This document shows positions 42,301 to 57,300 of a stretch of 64,000 nt of DNA, piece after piece. Under the pieces are notes generated by a model. It had not been told where the DNA came from and did no database searches. It was given only the letters and a program-made list of their open reading frames with translations. The stretch is from contig OZ025265.1 in assembly GCA_964019135.1 (NCBI GenBank), positions 3,100,496 through 3,164,495 of the forward strand, read 5' to 3'. Source of the stretch: Arenicola marina. Lineage: Eukaryota; Annelida; Polychaeta; Arenicolidae. The translations under genes were made by a program, and so were the position numbers. Within the stretch, counting starts at the first letter, position 1. Each line of letters opens with the position of its first letter.

Positions 42301-45300
42301 ACATCAGGTAGTCACTGGGAGAGACATCAATATGGTATAAGGTCAGAGTTTAGGGTCGATCCAGAGGTCGTCTAACATCAGGTAGTCACTGGGAGAACCA
42401 TCAATATGGTATAAGGTCAGAGTTTAGAGTCGATCCAGAGGTCGTCTAACATCAGGTAGTCACTGGAAGAGACACCAATATGGTATAAGGTCAGAGTTTA
42501 GGGTCGATCCAGAGGTCGTCTAACATCAGGTAGTCACTGGGAGAGACACCAATATGGTATAAGGTCAGAGTTTAGGGTCGATCCAGAGGTCGTCTAACAT
42601 CAGGTAGTCACTGGGAGAGACATCAATATGGTATAAGGTCAGAGTTTAGGGTCGATCCAGAGGTCGTCTAACATCAGGTATTCGCTGGGAGAGACATCAA
42701 TATGGTATAAGTTCATAGTTTAGGGTCGATCCAGAGCTCGTCTAACATCAGGTAGTCACTGGGAGAGACATCAATATGATATACGGTCAGAGTTTAGGGT
42801 CGATCCAGAGGTCGTCTAACATCAGATAGTCACTGGGAGAGACACCAATATGGTATAAGGTCAGAGTTTAGGGTCGATCCAGAGGTCGTCTAACATCAGG
42901 TAGTCACTGGGAGAGACATCAATATGGTATAAGGTCAGAGTTTAGGGTCGATCCAGAGGTCGTCTAACATCAGGTAGTCACTGGGAGAGACACCAATATG
43001 GTATAAGGTCAGAGTTTAGGGTCGATCCAGAGCTCGTCTAACATCAGGTAGTCACTGGGAGAGACATCAATATGGTATAAGGTCATAGTTTAGGGTCGAT
43101 CCAGAGGTCGTCTAACATCAGGTAGTCACTGGGAGAGACATCAATATGGTATAAGGTCAGAGTTTAGGGTCGATCCAGAGGTCGTCTAACATCAGGTAGT
43201 CACTGGGAGAGACATCAATATGGTATAAGGTCAGAGTTTAGGGTCGATCCAGAGGTCGTCTAACATCAGATAGTCACTGGGAGAGACACCATTATGGTAT
43301 AAGGTCAGAGTTTAGGGTCGATCCAGAGCTCGTCTAACATCAGGTAGTCACTGGGAGAGACACCAATATGGTATAAGGTCATAGTTTAGGGTCGATCCAG
43401 AGGTCGTCTAACATCAGGTAGTCGCTGGGAGAGACACCAATATGGTATAAGGTCAGAGTTTAGGGTCGATCCAGAGGTCGTCTAACATCAGGTAGTCGCT
43501 GGGAGAGACATCAATATGGTATAAGTTCAGAGTTTAGGGTCGATCCAGAGGTCGTCTAACATCAGGTATTCGCTGGGAGAGACATCAATATGGTATAAGT
43601 TCATAGTTTAGGGTCGACCCAGAGGTCGTCTAACATCAGGTAGTAACTGGGGGAGACATCAATATGATATACGGTCATAGTTTAGAGTCGATCCAGAGGT
43701 CGTCTAACATCAGGTAGTCACTGGGCGAGACATAAATATGGTATAAGGTCAGAGTTTAGGGTCGATCCAGAGGTCGTCTAACATCAGATAGTCACTGGGA
43801 GAGACATCAATATGGTATAAGGTCAGAGTTTAGAGTCGATCCAGAGGTCGTCTAACATCAGGTAGTCACTGGGAGAGACATCAATATGGTATAAGGTCAG
43901 AGTTTAAGGTCGATCCAGCGCTCGTCTAACATCAGGTAGTCACTGGGAGAGACATCAATATGGTATAAGGTCAGAGTTTAGGGTCGATCCAGAGGTCGTC
44001 GAACATCAGGTAGTCACTGGGAGAGACATCAATATGATATACGGTCAGAGGTTAGGGTCGATCCAGAGGTCGTCTAACATCAGGTAGTCACTGGGAGAGA
44101 CACCAATATGGTATAAGGTCAGAGTTTAGGGTCGATCCAGAGGTCGTCTAACATCAGGTAGTCACTGGGAGCGATATCAATATGATATACGGTCAGAGGT
44201 TAGGGTCGATCCAGAGGTCGTCTAACATCAGGTAGTCACTGGGAGAGACACCAATATGGTATAAGGTCAGAGTTTAGGGTCGATCCAGAGGTCGTCTAAC
44301 ATCAGGTAGTCGCTGGGAGAGACATCAATATGATATAAGGTCAGAGTTTAGGGTCGATCCAGAGGTCGTCTAACATCAGGTAGTCACTGGGAGCGATATC
44401 AATATGATATACGGTCAGAGGTTAGGGTCGATCCAGAGGTCGTCTAACATCAGGTAGTCACTGGGAGAGACACCAATATGGTATAAGGTCAGAGTTTAGG
44501 GTCGATCCAGAGGTCGTCTAACATCAGGTAGTCACTGGGAGAGACATCAATATGGTATAAAGTCATAGTTTAGGGTCGATCCAGAGGTCGTCTAACATCA
44601 GGTAGTCACTGGGAGAGACATCAATATGGTATAAGGTCAGAGTTTAGGGTTGATCCAGAGGTCGTCTAACATCAGGTAGTCACTGGGAGAGACACCAATA
44701 TGGTATAAGGTCAGAGTTTAGGGTCGATCCAGAGCTCGTCTAACATCAGGTAGTCACTGGGAGAGACATCAATATGGTATAAGGTCAGAGTTTAGGGTCG
44801 ATCCAGAGGTCGTCTAACATCAGGTAGTCACTGGGAGAGACACCAATATGGTATAAGGTCAGAGTTTAGGGTCGATCTAGAGCTCGTCTAACATCAGGTA
44901 GTCACTGGGAGAGATATCAATATGGTATAAGGTCAGAGTTTAGGGTCGATCCAGAGGTCGTCTAACATCAGGTAGTCACTGGGAGAGACATCAATATGGT
45001 ATAAGGTCAGAGTTTAGAGTCGATCCAGAGGTCGTCTAACATCAGGTAGGGACTGGGAGAGACACCAATATGGTATAAGGTCAGAGTTTAGGGTCGATCC
45101 ACAGCTCGTCTAACATGAGGTAGTCACTGGGAGAGACATCAATATGGTATAAGGTCAGAGTTTAGGGTCGATCCAGAGGTCGTCTAACATCAGGTAGTCA
45201 CTGGGAGAGACATCAATATGGTATAAGGTCAGAGTTTAGGGTCGATCCAGAGGTCGTCTAACATCAGGTAGTCACTGGGAGAGACATCAATATGGTATAA

Positions 45301-48300
45301 GGTCAGAGTTTAGAGTCGATCCAGAGGTCGTCTAACATCAGGTAGTCACTGGAAGAGACACCAATATGGTATAAGGTCAGAGTTTAGGGTCGATCCAGAG
45401 GTCGTCTAACATCAGGTAGTCACGGGGAGAGACATCAATATGGTATAAGGTCAGAGTTTAGGGTCGATCCAGAGGTCGTCTAACATCAGGTAGTCACTGG
45501 GAGAGACATCAATATGGTATAAGGTCAGAGTTTAGGGTCGATCCAGAGGTCGTCTAACATCAGGTAGTCACTGGGAGAGACACCAATATGGTATAAGGTC
45601 AGAGTTTAGGGTCGATCCAGAGCTCGTCTAACATCAGGTAGTCACTGGGAGAGACATCAATATGGTATAAGGTCAGAGTTTAGGGTCGATCCAGAGGTCG
45701 TCTAACATCAGATAGTCACTGGGAGAGACAACAATATGGTATAAGTTCAGAGTTTAGGGTCGATCCAGAGGTCGTCTAACATCAGGTAGTCACTGGGAGA
45801 GACATCAATATGGTATAAGGTCAGAGTTTAGGGTCGATCCAGAGGTCGTCTAACATCAGGTAGTCACTGGGAGAGACACCAATATGGTATAAGGTCAGAG
45901 TTTAGGGTCGATCCAGAGCTCGTCTAACATCAGGTAGTCACTGGGAGAGACATCAATATGGTATAAGGTCAGAGTTTAGGGTCGATCCAGAGGTCGTCTA
46001 ACATCAGGTAGTCGCTGGGAGAGACATCAATATGGTATAAGGTCAGAGTTCAGGGTCGATCCAGAGGTCGTCTAACATCAGGTAGTCACTGGGAGAGACA
46101 CCAATATGGTATAAGGTCAGAGTTTAGGGTCGATCCAGAGGTCGTCTAACATCAGGTAGTCACTGGGAGAGACATCAATATGGTATAAGGTCAGAGTTTA
46201 GGGTCGATCCAGAGGTCGTCTAACATCAGGTAGTCACTGGGAGAGACATCAATATGGTATAAGGTCAGAGTTTAGGGTCGATCCAGAGGTCGTCTAACAT
46301 CAGGTAGTCACTGGGAGAGACATCAATATGGTATAAGGTCAGAGTTTAGGGTCGATCCAGAGGTCGTCTAACATCAGGTAGTCACTGGGAGAGACACCAA
46401 TATGGTATAAGGTCAGAGTTTAGGGTCGATCTAGAGGTCGTCTAACATCAGGTAGTCACTGGGAGAGACATCAATATGGTATAAGGTCATAGTTTAGGGT
46501 CGATCCAGAGGTCGTCTAACATCAGGTAGTCACTGGGAGAGACATCAATATGGTATAAGGTCAGAGTTTAGGGTCGATCCAGAGCTCGTCTAACATCAGG
46601 TAGTCACTGGGAGAGACACCAATATGGTATAAGGTCATAGTTTAGGGTCGATCCAGAGGTCGTCTAACATCAGGTAGTCGCTGGGAGAGACACCAATATG
46701 GTATAAGGTCAGAGTTTAGGGTCGATCCAGAGGTCGTCTAACATCAGGTAGTCGCTGGGAGAGACATCAATATGGTATAAGTTCAGAGTTTAGGGTCGAT
46801 CCAGAGGTCGTCTAACATCAGGTATTCGCTGGGAGAGACATCAATGTGGTATAAGTTCATAGTTTAGGGTCGACCCAGAGGTCGTCTAACATCAGGTAGT
46901 AACTGGGAGAGACATCAATATGATATACGGTCATAGTTTAGAGTCGATCCAGAGGTCGTCTAACATCAGGTAGTCACTGGGCGAGACATAAATATGGTAT
47001 AAGGTCAGAGTTTAGGGTCGATCCAGAGGTCGTCTAACATCAGATAGTCACTGGGAGAGACATCAATATGGTATAAGGTCAGAGTTTAGAGTCGATCCAG
47101 AGGTCGTCTAACATCAGGTAGTCACTGGGAGAAACATCAATATGGTATAAGGTCAGAGTTTAAGGTCGATCCAGAGCTCGTCTAACATCAGGTAGTCACT
47201 GGGAGAGACATCAATATGGTATAAGGTCAGAGTTTAGGGTCGATCCAGAGGTCGTCTAACATCAGGTAGTCACTGGGAGAGACATCAATATGATATACGG
47301 TCAGAGGTTAGGGTCGATCCAGAGGTCGTCTAACATCAGGTTGTCACTGGGAGAGACACCAATATGGTATAAGGTCAGAGTTTAGGGTCGATCCAGAGGT
47401 CGTCTAACATCAGGTAGTCACTGGGAGCGATATCAATATGATATACGGTCAGAGGTTAGGGTCGATCCAGAGGTCGTCTAACATCAGGTAGTCACTGGGA
47501 GAGACACCAATATGGTATAAGGTCAGAGTTTAGGGTCGATCCAGAGGTCGTCTAACATCAGGTAGTCGCTGGGAGAGACACCAATATGGTATAAGGTCAG
47601 AGTTTAGGGTCGATCCAGAGCTCGTCTAACATCAGGTAGTCACTGGGAGAGACATCAATATGGTATAAGGTCAGAGTTTAGGGTCGATCCAGAGGTCGTC
47701 TAACATCAGGTAGTCACTGGGAGAGACACCAATATGGTATAAGGTCAGAGTTTAGCGTCGATCCAGAGGTCGTCTAACATCAGGTAGTCACTGGGAGAGA
47801 CACCAATATGGTATAAGGTCAGAGTTTAGGGTCGATCCAGAGGTCGTCTAACATCAGGTAGTCACTGGGAGAGACATCAATATGGTATAAGGTCAGAGTT
47901 TAGGGTCGATTCAGAGGTCGTCTAACATCAGGTAGTCACTGGGAGCGACATCAATATGATATACGGTCAGACGTTAGGGTCGATCCAGAGGTCGTCTAAC
48001 ATCAGGTAGTCACTGGGAGAGACACCAATATGGTATAAGGTCAGAGTTTAGGGTCGATCCAGAGGTCGTCTAACATCAGGTAGTCGCTGGGAGAGACATC
48101 AATATGGTATAAGGTCAGAGTTTAGGGTCGATCCAGAGGTCGTCTAACATCAGGTAGTCACTGGGAGAGACACCAATATGGTATAAGGTCAGAGTTTAGG
48201 GTCGATCCAGAGGTCGTCTAACATCAGGTAGTCACTGGGAAAGACATCAATATGGTATAAGGTCAGAGTTTAGGGTCGATCCAGAGCTCGTCTAACATCA

Positions 48301-51300
48301 GGTAGTCACTGGGAGAGACATCAATATGGTATAAGGTCAGAGTTTAGGGTCGATCCAGAGGTCGTCTAACATCAGGTAGTCACTGGGAGAGACACCAATA
48401 TGGTATAAGGTCAGAGTTTAGGGTCGATCTAGAGCTCGTCTAACATCAGGTAGTCACTGGGAGAGACACCAATATGGTATAAGGTCATAGTTTAGGGTCG
48501 ATCCAGAGGTCGTCTAACATCAGGTAGTCACTGGGAGAAACATCAATATGGTATAAGGTCAGAGTTTAGGGTCGATCCAGAGCTCGTCTAACATCAGGTA
48601 GTCACTGGGAGAGACATCAATATGGTATACGGTCAGAGTTTAGGGTCGATCCAGAGGTCGTCTAACATCAGGTAGTCACTGGGAGAGACACCAATATGGT
48701 ATAAGGTCAGAGTTTAGGGTCGATCCAGAGCTCGTCTAACATCAGGTAGTCACTGGGAGAGACATCAATATGGTATAAGTTCATAGTTTAGGGTCGACCC
48801 AGAGGTCGTCTAACATCAGGTATTCGCTGGGAGAGACATCAATATGGTGTAAGTTCATAGTTCAGGGTCGACCCAGAGGTCGTCTAACATCAGGTAGTAA
48901 CTGGGAGAGACATCAATATGATATACGGTCATAGTTTAGAGTCGATCCAGAGGTCGTCTAACATCAGGTAGTCACTGGGCGAGACATAAATATGGTATAA
49001 GGTCAGAGTTTAGGGTCGATCCAGAGGTCGTCTAACATCAGATAGTCACTGGGAGAGACATCAATATGGTATAAGGTCAGAGTTTAGAGTCGATCCAGAG
49101 GTCGTCTAACATCAGGTAGTCACTGGGAGAGACATCAATATGGTATTAGGTCAGAGTTTAGGGTCGATCCAGAGGTCGTCTAACATCAGGTAGTCACTGG
49201 GAGAGACATCAATATGGTATAAGGTCAGAGTTTAGGGTCGATCCAGAGGTCGTCTAACATCAGGTAGTCACTGGGAGAAACATCAATATGGTATAAGGTC
49301 AGAGTTTAAGGTCGATCCAGCGCTAGTCTAACATCAGGTAGTCACTGGGAGAGACATCAATATGGTATAAGGTCAGAGTTTAGGGTCGATCCAGAGGTCG
49401 TCTAACATCAGGTAGTCACTGGGAGAGACATCAATATGATATACGGTCAGAGGTTAGGGTTGATCCAGAGGTCGTCTAACATCAGGTAGTCACTGGGAGA
49501 GACACCAATATGGTATAAGGTCAGAGTTTAGGGTCGATCCAGAGGTCGTCTAACATCAGGTAGTCACTGGGAGCGACATCAATATGGTATAAGGTCAGAG
49601 TTTAGGGTCGATCCAGAGGTCGTCTAACATCAGGTAGTCACTGGGAGAGACATCAATATGGTATAAGGTCATAGTTTAGGGTCGATCCAGAGGTCGTCTA
49701 ACATCAGGTAGTCACTGGGAGCGATATCAATATGATATACGGTCAGAGGTTAGGGTCGATCCAGAGGTCGTCTAACATCAGGTAGTCACTGGGAGAGACA
49801 CCAATATGGTATAAGGTCAGAGTTTAGGGTCGATCCAGAGGTCGTCTAACATCAGGTAGTCGCTGGGAGAGACATCAATATGATATAAGGTCAGAGTTTA
49901 GGGTCGATCCAGAGGTCGTCTAACATCAGGTAGTCACTGGGAGAGACATCAATATGGTATAAGGTCAGAGTTTAGGGTCGATCCAGAGGTCGTCTAACAT
50001 CAGGTAGTCGCTGGGAGAGACACCAATATGGTATAAGGTCAGAGTTTAGGGTCGATCCAGAGCTCGTCTAACATCAGGTAGTCACTGGGAGAGACACCAA
50101 TATGGTATAAGGTCAGAGTTTAGGGTCGATCTAGAGCTCGTCTAACATCAGGTAGTCACTGGGAGAGACACCAATATGGTATAAGGTCATAGTTTAGGGT
50201 CGATCCAGAGGTCGTCTAACATCAGTTAGTCACTGGGAGAGACATCAATATGGTATAAGGTCAGAGTTTAGGGTCGATCCAGACGTCGTCTAACATCAGG
50301 TAGTCACTGGGAGAGACACCAATATGGTATAAGGTCAGAGTTTAGGGTCGATCCAGAGCTCGTCTAACATCAGGTAGTCACTGGGAGAGACACCAATATG
50401 GTATAAGGTCATAGTTTAGGGTCGATCCAGAGGTCGTCTAACATCAGGTAGTCACTGGGAGAGACACCAATATGGTATAAGGTCAGAGTTTAGGGTCGAT
50501 CCAGAAGTCGTCTAACATCAGGTAGTCACTGGGAGAGACATCAATATGGTATAAGGTCAGAGGTTAGGGTCGATCCAGAGGTCGTCTAACATCAGGTAGT
50601 CACTGGGAGAGACACCAATATGGTATAAGGTCAGAGTTTAGGGTCGATCCAGAGGTCGTCTAACATCAGGTAGTCACTGGGAGAGACACCAATATGGTAT
50701 AAGGTCATAGTTTAGGGTCGATCCACAGCTCGTCTAACATCAAGTAGTCACTGGGAGATACATCAATATGGTATAAGGTCAGAGTTTAGGGTCGATCCAA
50801 AGGTCGTCTAACATCAGGTAGTCACTGGGAGAGCCATCAATATGGTATAAGGTCAGAGTTTAGGGTCGATCCAGAGGTCGTCTAACATCAGGTAGTCACT
50901 GGGAGAGACATCAATATGGTATAAGGTCAGAGTTTAGGGTCGATCTAGAGCTCGTCTAACATCAGGTAGTCACTGGGAGAGACATCAATATGGTATAAGG
51001 TCAGAGTTTAGGGTCGATCCAGAGGTCGTCTAACATCAGGTAGTCACTGGGAGAGACATCAATATGGTATAAGGTCAGAGTTTAGGGTCGATCCAGAGCT
51101 CGTCTAACATCAGGTAGTCACTGGGAGAGACATCAATATGGTATAAGGTCAGAGTTTAGGGTCGATCCAGAGGTCGTCTAACATCAGGTAGTCACTGGGA
51201 GAGACATCAATATGGTATAAGGTAAGAGTTTAGGGTCGATTCAGAGGTCGTCTAACATCAGGTAGTCACTGGGAGAGACATCAATATGGTATAAGGTCAG

Positions 51301-54300
51301 AGTTTAGGGTCGATCCAGAGGTCGTCTAACATCAGGTAGTCACTGGGAGAGACATCAATATGGTATAAGGTCAGAGTTTAGGGTCGATCCAGAGGTCGTC
51401 TAACATCAGGTAGTCACTGGGAGAGACATCAATATGGTATAAGGTCAGAGTTTAGGGTCGATCCAGAGGTCGTCTAACATCAGGTAGTCACTGGGAGAGA
51501 CATCAATATGGTATAAGGTCAGAGTTTAGGGTTGATCCAGAGGTCGTCTAACATCAGGTAGTCGCTGGGAGAGACACCAATATGGTATAAGGTCAGAGTT
51601 TAGGGTCGATCCAGAGGTCGTCTAACATCAGGTAGTCGCTGGGAGAGACATCAATATGGTATAAGGTCAGAGTTTACGGTCGATCCAGAGGTCGTCTAAC
51701 ATCAGGTAGTCACTGGGAGAGACATCAATATGGTATAAGGTCATAGTTTAGGGTCGATCATGAGCTCGTCTAACATCAGGTAGTCACTGGGAGAGACACC
51801 AATATGGTATAAGGTCATAGTTTAGGGTCGATCCAGAGGTCGTCTAACATCAGGTAGTCGCTGGGAGAGACACCAATATGGTATAAGATCAGAGTTTAGG
51901 GTCGATCCAGAGGTCGTCTAACATCAGGTAGTCGCTGGGAGAGACATCAATATGGTATAAGTTCAGAGTTTAGGGTCGATCCAGAGGTCGTCTAACATCA
52001 GGTATTCGCTGGGAGAGACATCAATATGGTATAAGTTCATAGTTTAGGGTCGACCCAGAGGTCGTCTAACATCAGGTAGTAACTGGGGGAGACATCAATA
52101 TGATATACGGTCATAGTTTAGGGTCGATCCAGAGGTCGTCTAACATCAGGTAGTCACTGGGCGAGACAAAAATATGGTATAAGGTCAGAGTTTAGGGTCG
52201 ATCCAGAGGTCGTCTAACATCAGATAGTCACTGGGAGAGACATCAATATGGTATAAGGTCAGAGTTTAGAGTCGATCCAGAGGTCGTCTAACATCAGGTA
52301 GTCACTGGGAGAGACATCAATATGGTATAAGGTCAGAGCTTAAGGTCGATCCAGCGCTCGTCTAACATCAGGTAGTCACTGGGAGAGACATCAATATGGT
52401 ATAAGGTCAGAGTTTAGGGTCGATCCAGAGGTCGTCTAACATCAGGTAGTCACTGGGAGCGATATCAATATGATATACGGTCAGAGGTTAGGGTCGATCC
52501 AGAGGTCGTCTAACATCAGGTAGTCACTGGGAGAGACACCAATATGGTATAAGGTCAGAGTTTAGGGTCGATCCAGAGGTCGTCTAACATCAGGTAGTCG
52601 CTGGGAGAGACATCAATATGATATAAGGTCAGAGTTTAGGGTCGATCCAGAGGTCGTCTAACATCAGGTAGTCACTGGGAGAGACATCAATATGGTATAA
52701 GGTCAGAGTTTAGGGTCGATCCAGAGGTCGTCTAACATCAGGTAGTCACTGGGAGAGACATCAATATGGTATAAGGTCAGAGTTTAGGGTCGATCCAGAG
52801 GTCGTCTAACATCAGGTAGTCACTGGGAGAGACATCAATATGGTATAAGTTCATAGTTTAGGGTCGATCCAGAGGTCGTCTAACATCAGGTAGTCACTGG
52901 GAGAGACACCAATATGGTATAAGGTCAGAGTTTAGGGTCGATCCAGAGGTCGTCTAACATCAGGTAGTCACTGGGAGAGACATCAATATGGTATAAGGTC
53001 AGAGTTTAGGGTCGATCCAGAGGTCGTCTAACATCAGGTAGTCACTGGGAGAGACATCAATATGGTATAAGGTCATAGTTTAGGGTCGATCCAGAGGTCG
53101 TCTAACATCAGGTAGTCGCTGGGAGAGACATCAATATGGTATATGGTCAGAGTTTAGGGTCGATCCAGAGGTCGTCTAACATCAGGTAGTCACTGGGAGA
53201 GACATCAATATGGTATAAGGTCATAGTTTAGGGTCGATCCAGAGGTCGTCTAACATCAGGTAGTCACTGGGAGAGACATCAATATGGTATAAGGTCAGAG
53301 TTTAGGGTTGATCCAGAGGTCGTCTAACATCAGGTAGTCACTGGGAGAGACACCAATATGGTATAAGGTCATAGTTTAGGGTCGATCCAGAGGTCGTCTA
53401 ACATCAGGTAGTCACTGGGAGAGACATCAATATGGTATAAGGTCAGAGTTTAGGGTCGATCCAGAGGTCGTCTAACATCAGGTAGTCACTGGGAGAGACA
53501 CCAATATGGTATAAGGTCAGAGTTTAGGGTCGATCTAGAGCTCGTCTAACATCAGGTAGTCACTGGGAGAGACACCAATATGGTATAAGGTCATAGTTTA
53601 GGGTCGATTCAGAGGTCGTCTAACATCAGGTAGTCACTGGGAAAGACATCAATATGGTATAAGGTCAGAGTTTAGGGTCGATCCAGAGGTCGTCTAACAT
53701 CAGGTAGTCGCTGGGAGAGACACCAATATGGTATAAGGTCAGAGTTTAGGGTCGATCCAGAGGTCGTCTAACATCAGGTAGTCACTGGGAGAGACATCAA
53801 TATGGTATAAGGTCAGAGTTTAGAGTCGATCCAGAGGTCGTCTAACATCAGGTAGGGACTGGGAGAGACACCAATATGGTATAAGGTCAGAGTTTAGGGT
53901 CGATCCACAGCTCGTCTAACATCAGGTAGTCACTGGGAGAGACATCAATATGGTATAAGGTCAGAGTTTAGGGTCGATCCAGAGGTCGTCTAACATCAGG
54001 TAGTCACTGGGAGAGACATCAATATGGTATAAGGTCAGAGTTTAGGGTCGATCCAGAGGTCGTCTAACATCAGGTAGTCACTGGGAGAGACACCAATATG
54101 GTATAAGGTCAGAGTTTAGGGTCGATCCAGAGCTCGTCTAACATCAGGTAGTCACTGGGAGAGACATCAATATGGTATAAGGTCAGAGTTTAGGGTCGAT
54201 CCAGAGGTCGTCTAACATCATGTAGTCACTGGGAGAGACACCAATATGGTATAAGGTCAGAGTTTAGGGTCGATCCAGAGCTCGTCTAACATCAGGTAGT

Positions 54301-57300
54301 CACTGGGAGAGACATCAATATGGTATAAGGTCAGAGTTTAGGGTCGATCCAGAGGTCGTCTAACATCAGGTAGTCGCTGGGAGAGACATCAATATGGTAT
54401 AAGGTCAGAGTTTAGGGTCGATCCAGAGCTCGTCTAACATCAGGTAGTCACTGGGAGAGACATCAATATGGTATAAGGTCAGAGTTTAGGGTCGATCCAG
54501 AGGTCGTCTAACATCAGGTAGTCACTGGGAGAGACATCAATATGGTATAAGGTCATAGTTTAGGGTCGATCCAGAGGTCGTCTAACATCAGGTAGTCACT
54601 GGGAGAGACATCAATATGGTATAAGGTCAGAGTTTAGGGTCGATCCAGAGGTCGTCTAACATCAGGTAGTCACTGGGAGAGACATCAATATGGTATAAGG
54701 TCAGAGTTTAGGGTCGATCCAGAGGTCGTCTAACATCAGGTAGTCACTGGGAGAGACATCAATATGGTATAAGGTCAGAGTTTAGGGTCGATCCAGAGGT
54801 CGTCTAACATCAGGTAGTCACTGGGAGAGACATCAATATGGTATAAGGTCAGAGTTTAGGGTCGATCCAGAGGTCGTCTAACATCAGGTAGTCACTGGGA
54901 GAGACACCAATATGGTATAAGGTCAGAGTTTAGGGTCGATCTAGAGCTCGTCTAACATCAGGTAGTCACTGGGAGAGACACCAATATGGTATAGGATCAT
55001 AGTTTAGGGTCGATCCAGAGGTCGTCTAACATCAGGTAGTCACTGGGAGAGACATCAATATGGTATAAGGTCAGAGTTTAGGGTCGATCCAGAGGTCGTC
55101 TAACATCAGGTAGTCACTGGGAGAGACACCAATATGGTATAAGGTCAGAGTTTAGGGTCGATCTAGAGCTCGTCTAACATCAGGTAGTCACTGGGAGAGA
55201 CACCAATATGGTATAAGGTCAGAGTTTAGGGTCGATCCAGAGGTCGTCTAACATCAGGTAGTCACTGGGAGAGACACCAATATGGTATAAGGTCATAGTT
55301 TAGGGTCGATCCACAGCTCGTCTAACATCAAGTAGTCACTGGGAGAGACATCAATATGGTATAAGGTCAGAGTTTAGGGTCGATCCAGAGGTCGTCTAAC
55401 ATCAGGTAGTCACTGGGAGAGACATCAATATGATATAAGGTCAGAGTTTAGGGTCGATCCAGAGGTCGTCTAACATCAGGTAGTCACTGGGAGAGACATC
55501 AATATGGTATAAGGTCAGAGTTTAGGGTCGATCCAGAGGTCGTCTAACATCAGATAGTCACTGGGAGAGACACCAATATGGTATAAGGTCAGAGTTTAGG
55601 GTCGATCCAGAGCTCGTCTAACATCAGGTAGTCACTGGGAGAGACATCAATATGGTATAAGGTCAGAGTTTAGGGTCGATCCAGAGGTCGTCTAACATCA
55701 GATAGTCACTGGGAGAGACACCAATATGGTATAAGGTCAGAGTTTAGGGTCGATCCAGAGCTCGTCTAACATCAGGTAGTCACTGGGAGAGACACCAATA
55801 TGGTATAAGGTCATAGTTTAGGGTCGATCCAGAGGTCGTCTAACATCAGGTAGTCGCTGGGAGAGACACCAATATGGTATAAGGTCAGAGTTTAGGGTCG
55901 ATCCAGAGGTCGTCTAACATCAGGTAGTCGCTGGGAGAGACATCAATATGGTATAAGTTCAGAGTTTAGGGTCGATCCAGAGGTCGTCTAACATCAGGTA
56001 TTCGCTGGGAGAGACATCAATATGGTATAAGTTCATAGTTTAGGGTCGACCGAGAGGTCGTCTAACATCAGGTAGTCCCTGGGAGAGACATCAATATGAT
56101 ATACGGTCATAGTTTAGAGTCGATCCAGAGGTCGTCTAACATCAGGTAGTCACTGGGCGAGACATAAATATGGTATAAGGTCAGAGTTTAGAGTCGATCC
56201 AGAGGTCGTCTAACATCAGATAGTCACTGGGAGAGACATCAATATGGTATAAGGTCAGAGTTTAGAGTCGATCCAGAGGTCGTCTAACATCAGGTAGTCA
56301 CTGGGAGAGACATCAATATGGTATAAGGTCAGAGTTTAGGGTCGATCCAGAGGTCGTCTAACATCAGGTAGTCACTGGGAGAGACATCAATATGGTATAA
56401 GGTCAGAGTTTAGGGTCGATCCAGAGGTCGTCTAACATCAGGTAGTCACTGGGAGAAACATCAATATGGTATAAGGTCAGAGTTTAAGGTCGATCCAGCG
56501 CTCGTCTAACATCAGGTAGTCACTGGGAGAGACATCAATATGGTATAAGGTCAGAGTTTAGGGTCGATCCAGAGGTCGTCTAACATCAGGTAGTCACTGG
56601 GAGAGACATCAATATGATATACGGTCAGAGGTTAGGGTCGATCCAGAGCTCGTCTAACATCAGGTAGTCACTGGGAGAGACACCAATATGGTATAAGGTC
56701 AGAGTTTAGGGTCGATCCAGAGGTCGTCTAACATCAGGTAGTCACTGGGAGCGATATCAATATGATATACGGTCAGAGGTTAGGGTCGATCCAGAGGTCG
56801 TCTAACATCAGGCAGTCACTGGGAGAGACACCAATATGGTATAAGGTCAGAGTTTAGGGTCGATCCAGAGGTCGTCTAACATCAGGTAGTCGCTGGGAGA
56901 GACATCAATATGATATAAGGTCAGAGTTTAGGGTCGATCCAGAGGTCGTCTAACATCAGGTAGTCACTGGGAGAGACATCAATATGGTATAAGGTCAGAG
57001 TTTAGGGTCGATCCAGAGCTCGTCTAACATCAGGTAGTCACTGGGAGAGACATCAATATGGTATAAGGTCAGAGTTTAGGGTCGATCCAGAGGTCGTCTA
57101 ACATCAGGTAGTCACTGGGAGAGACACCAATATGGTATAAGGTCAGAGTTTAGGGTCGATCTAGAGGTCGTCTAACATCAGGTAGTCACTGGGAGAGACA
57201 CCAATATGGTATAAGGTCATAGTTTAGGGTCGATCCAGATGTCGTCTAACATCAGGTAGTCACTGGGAGAAACATCAATATGGTATAAGGTCAGAGTTTA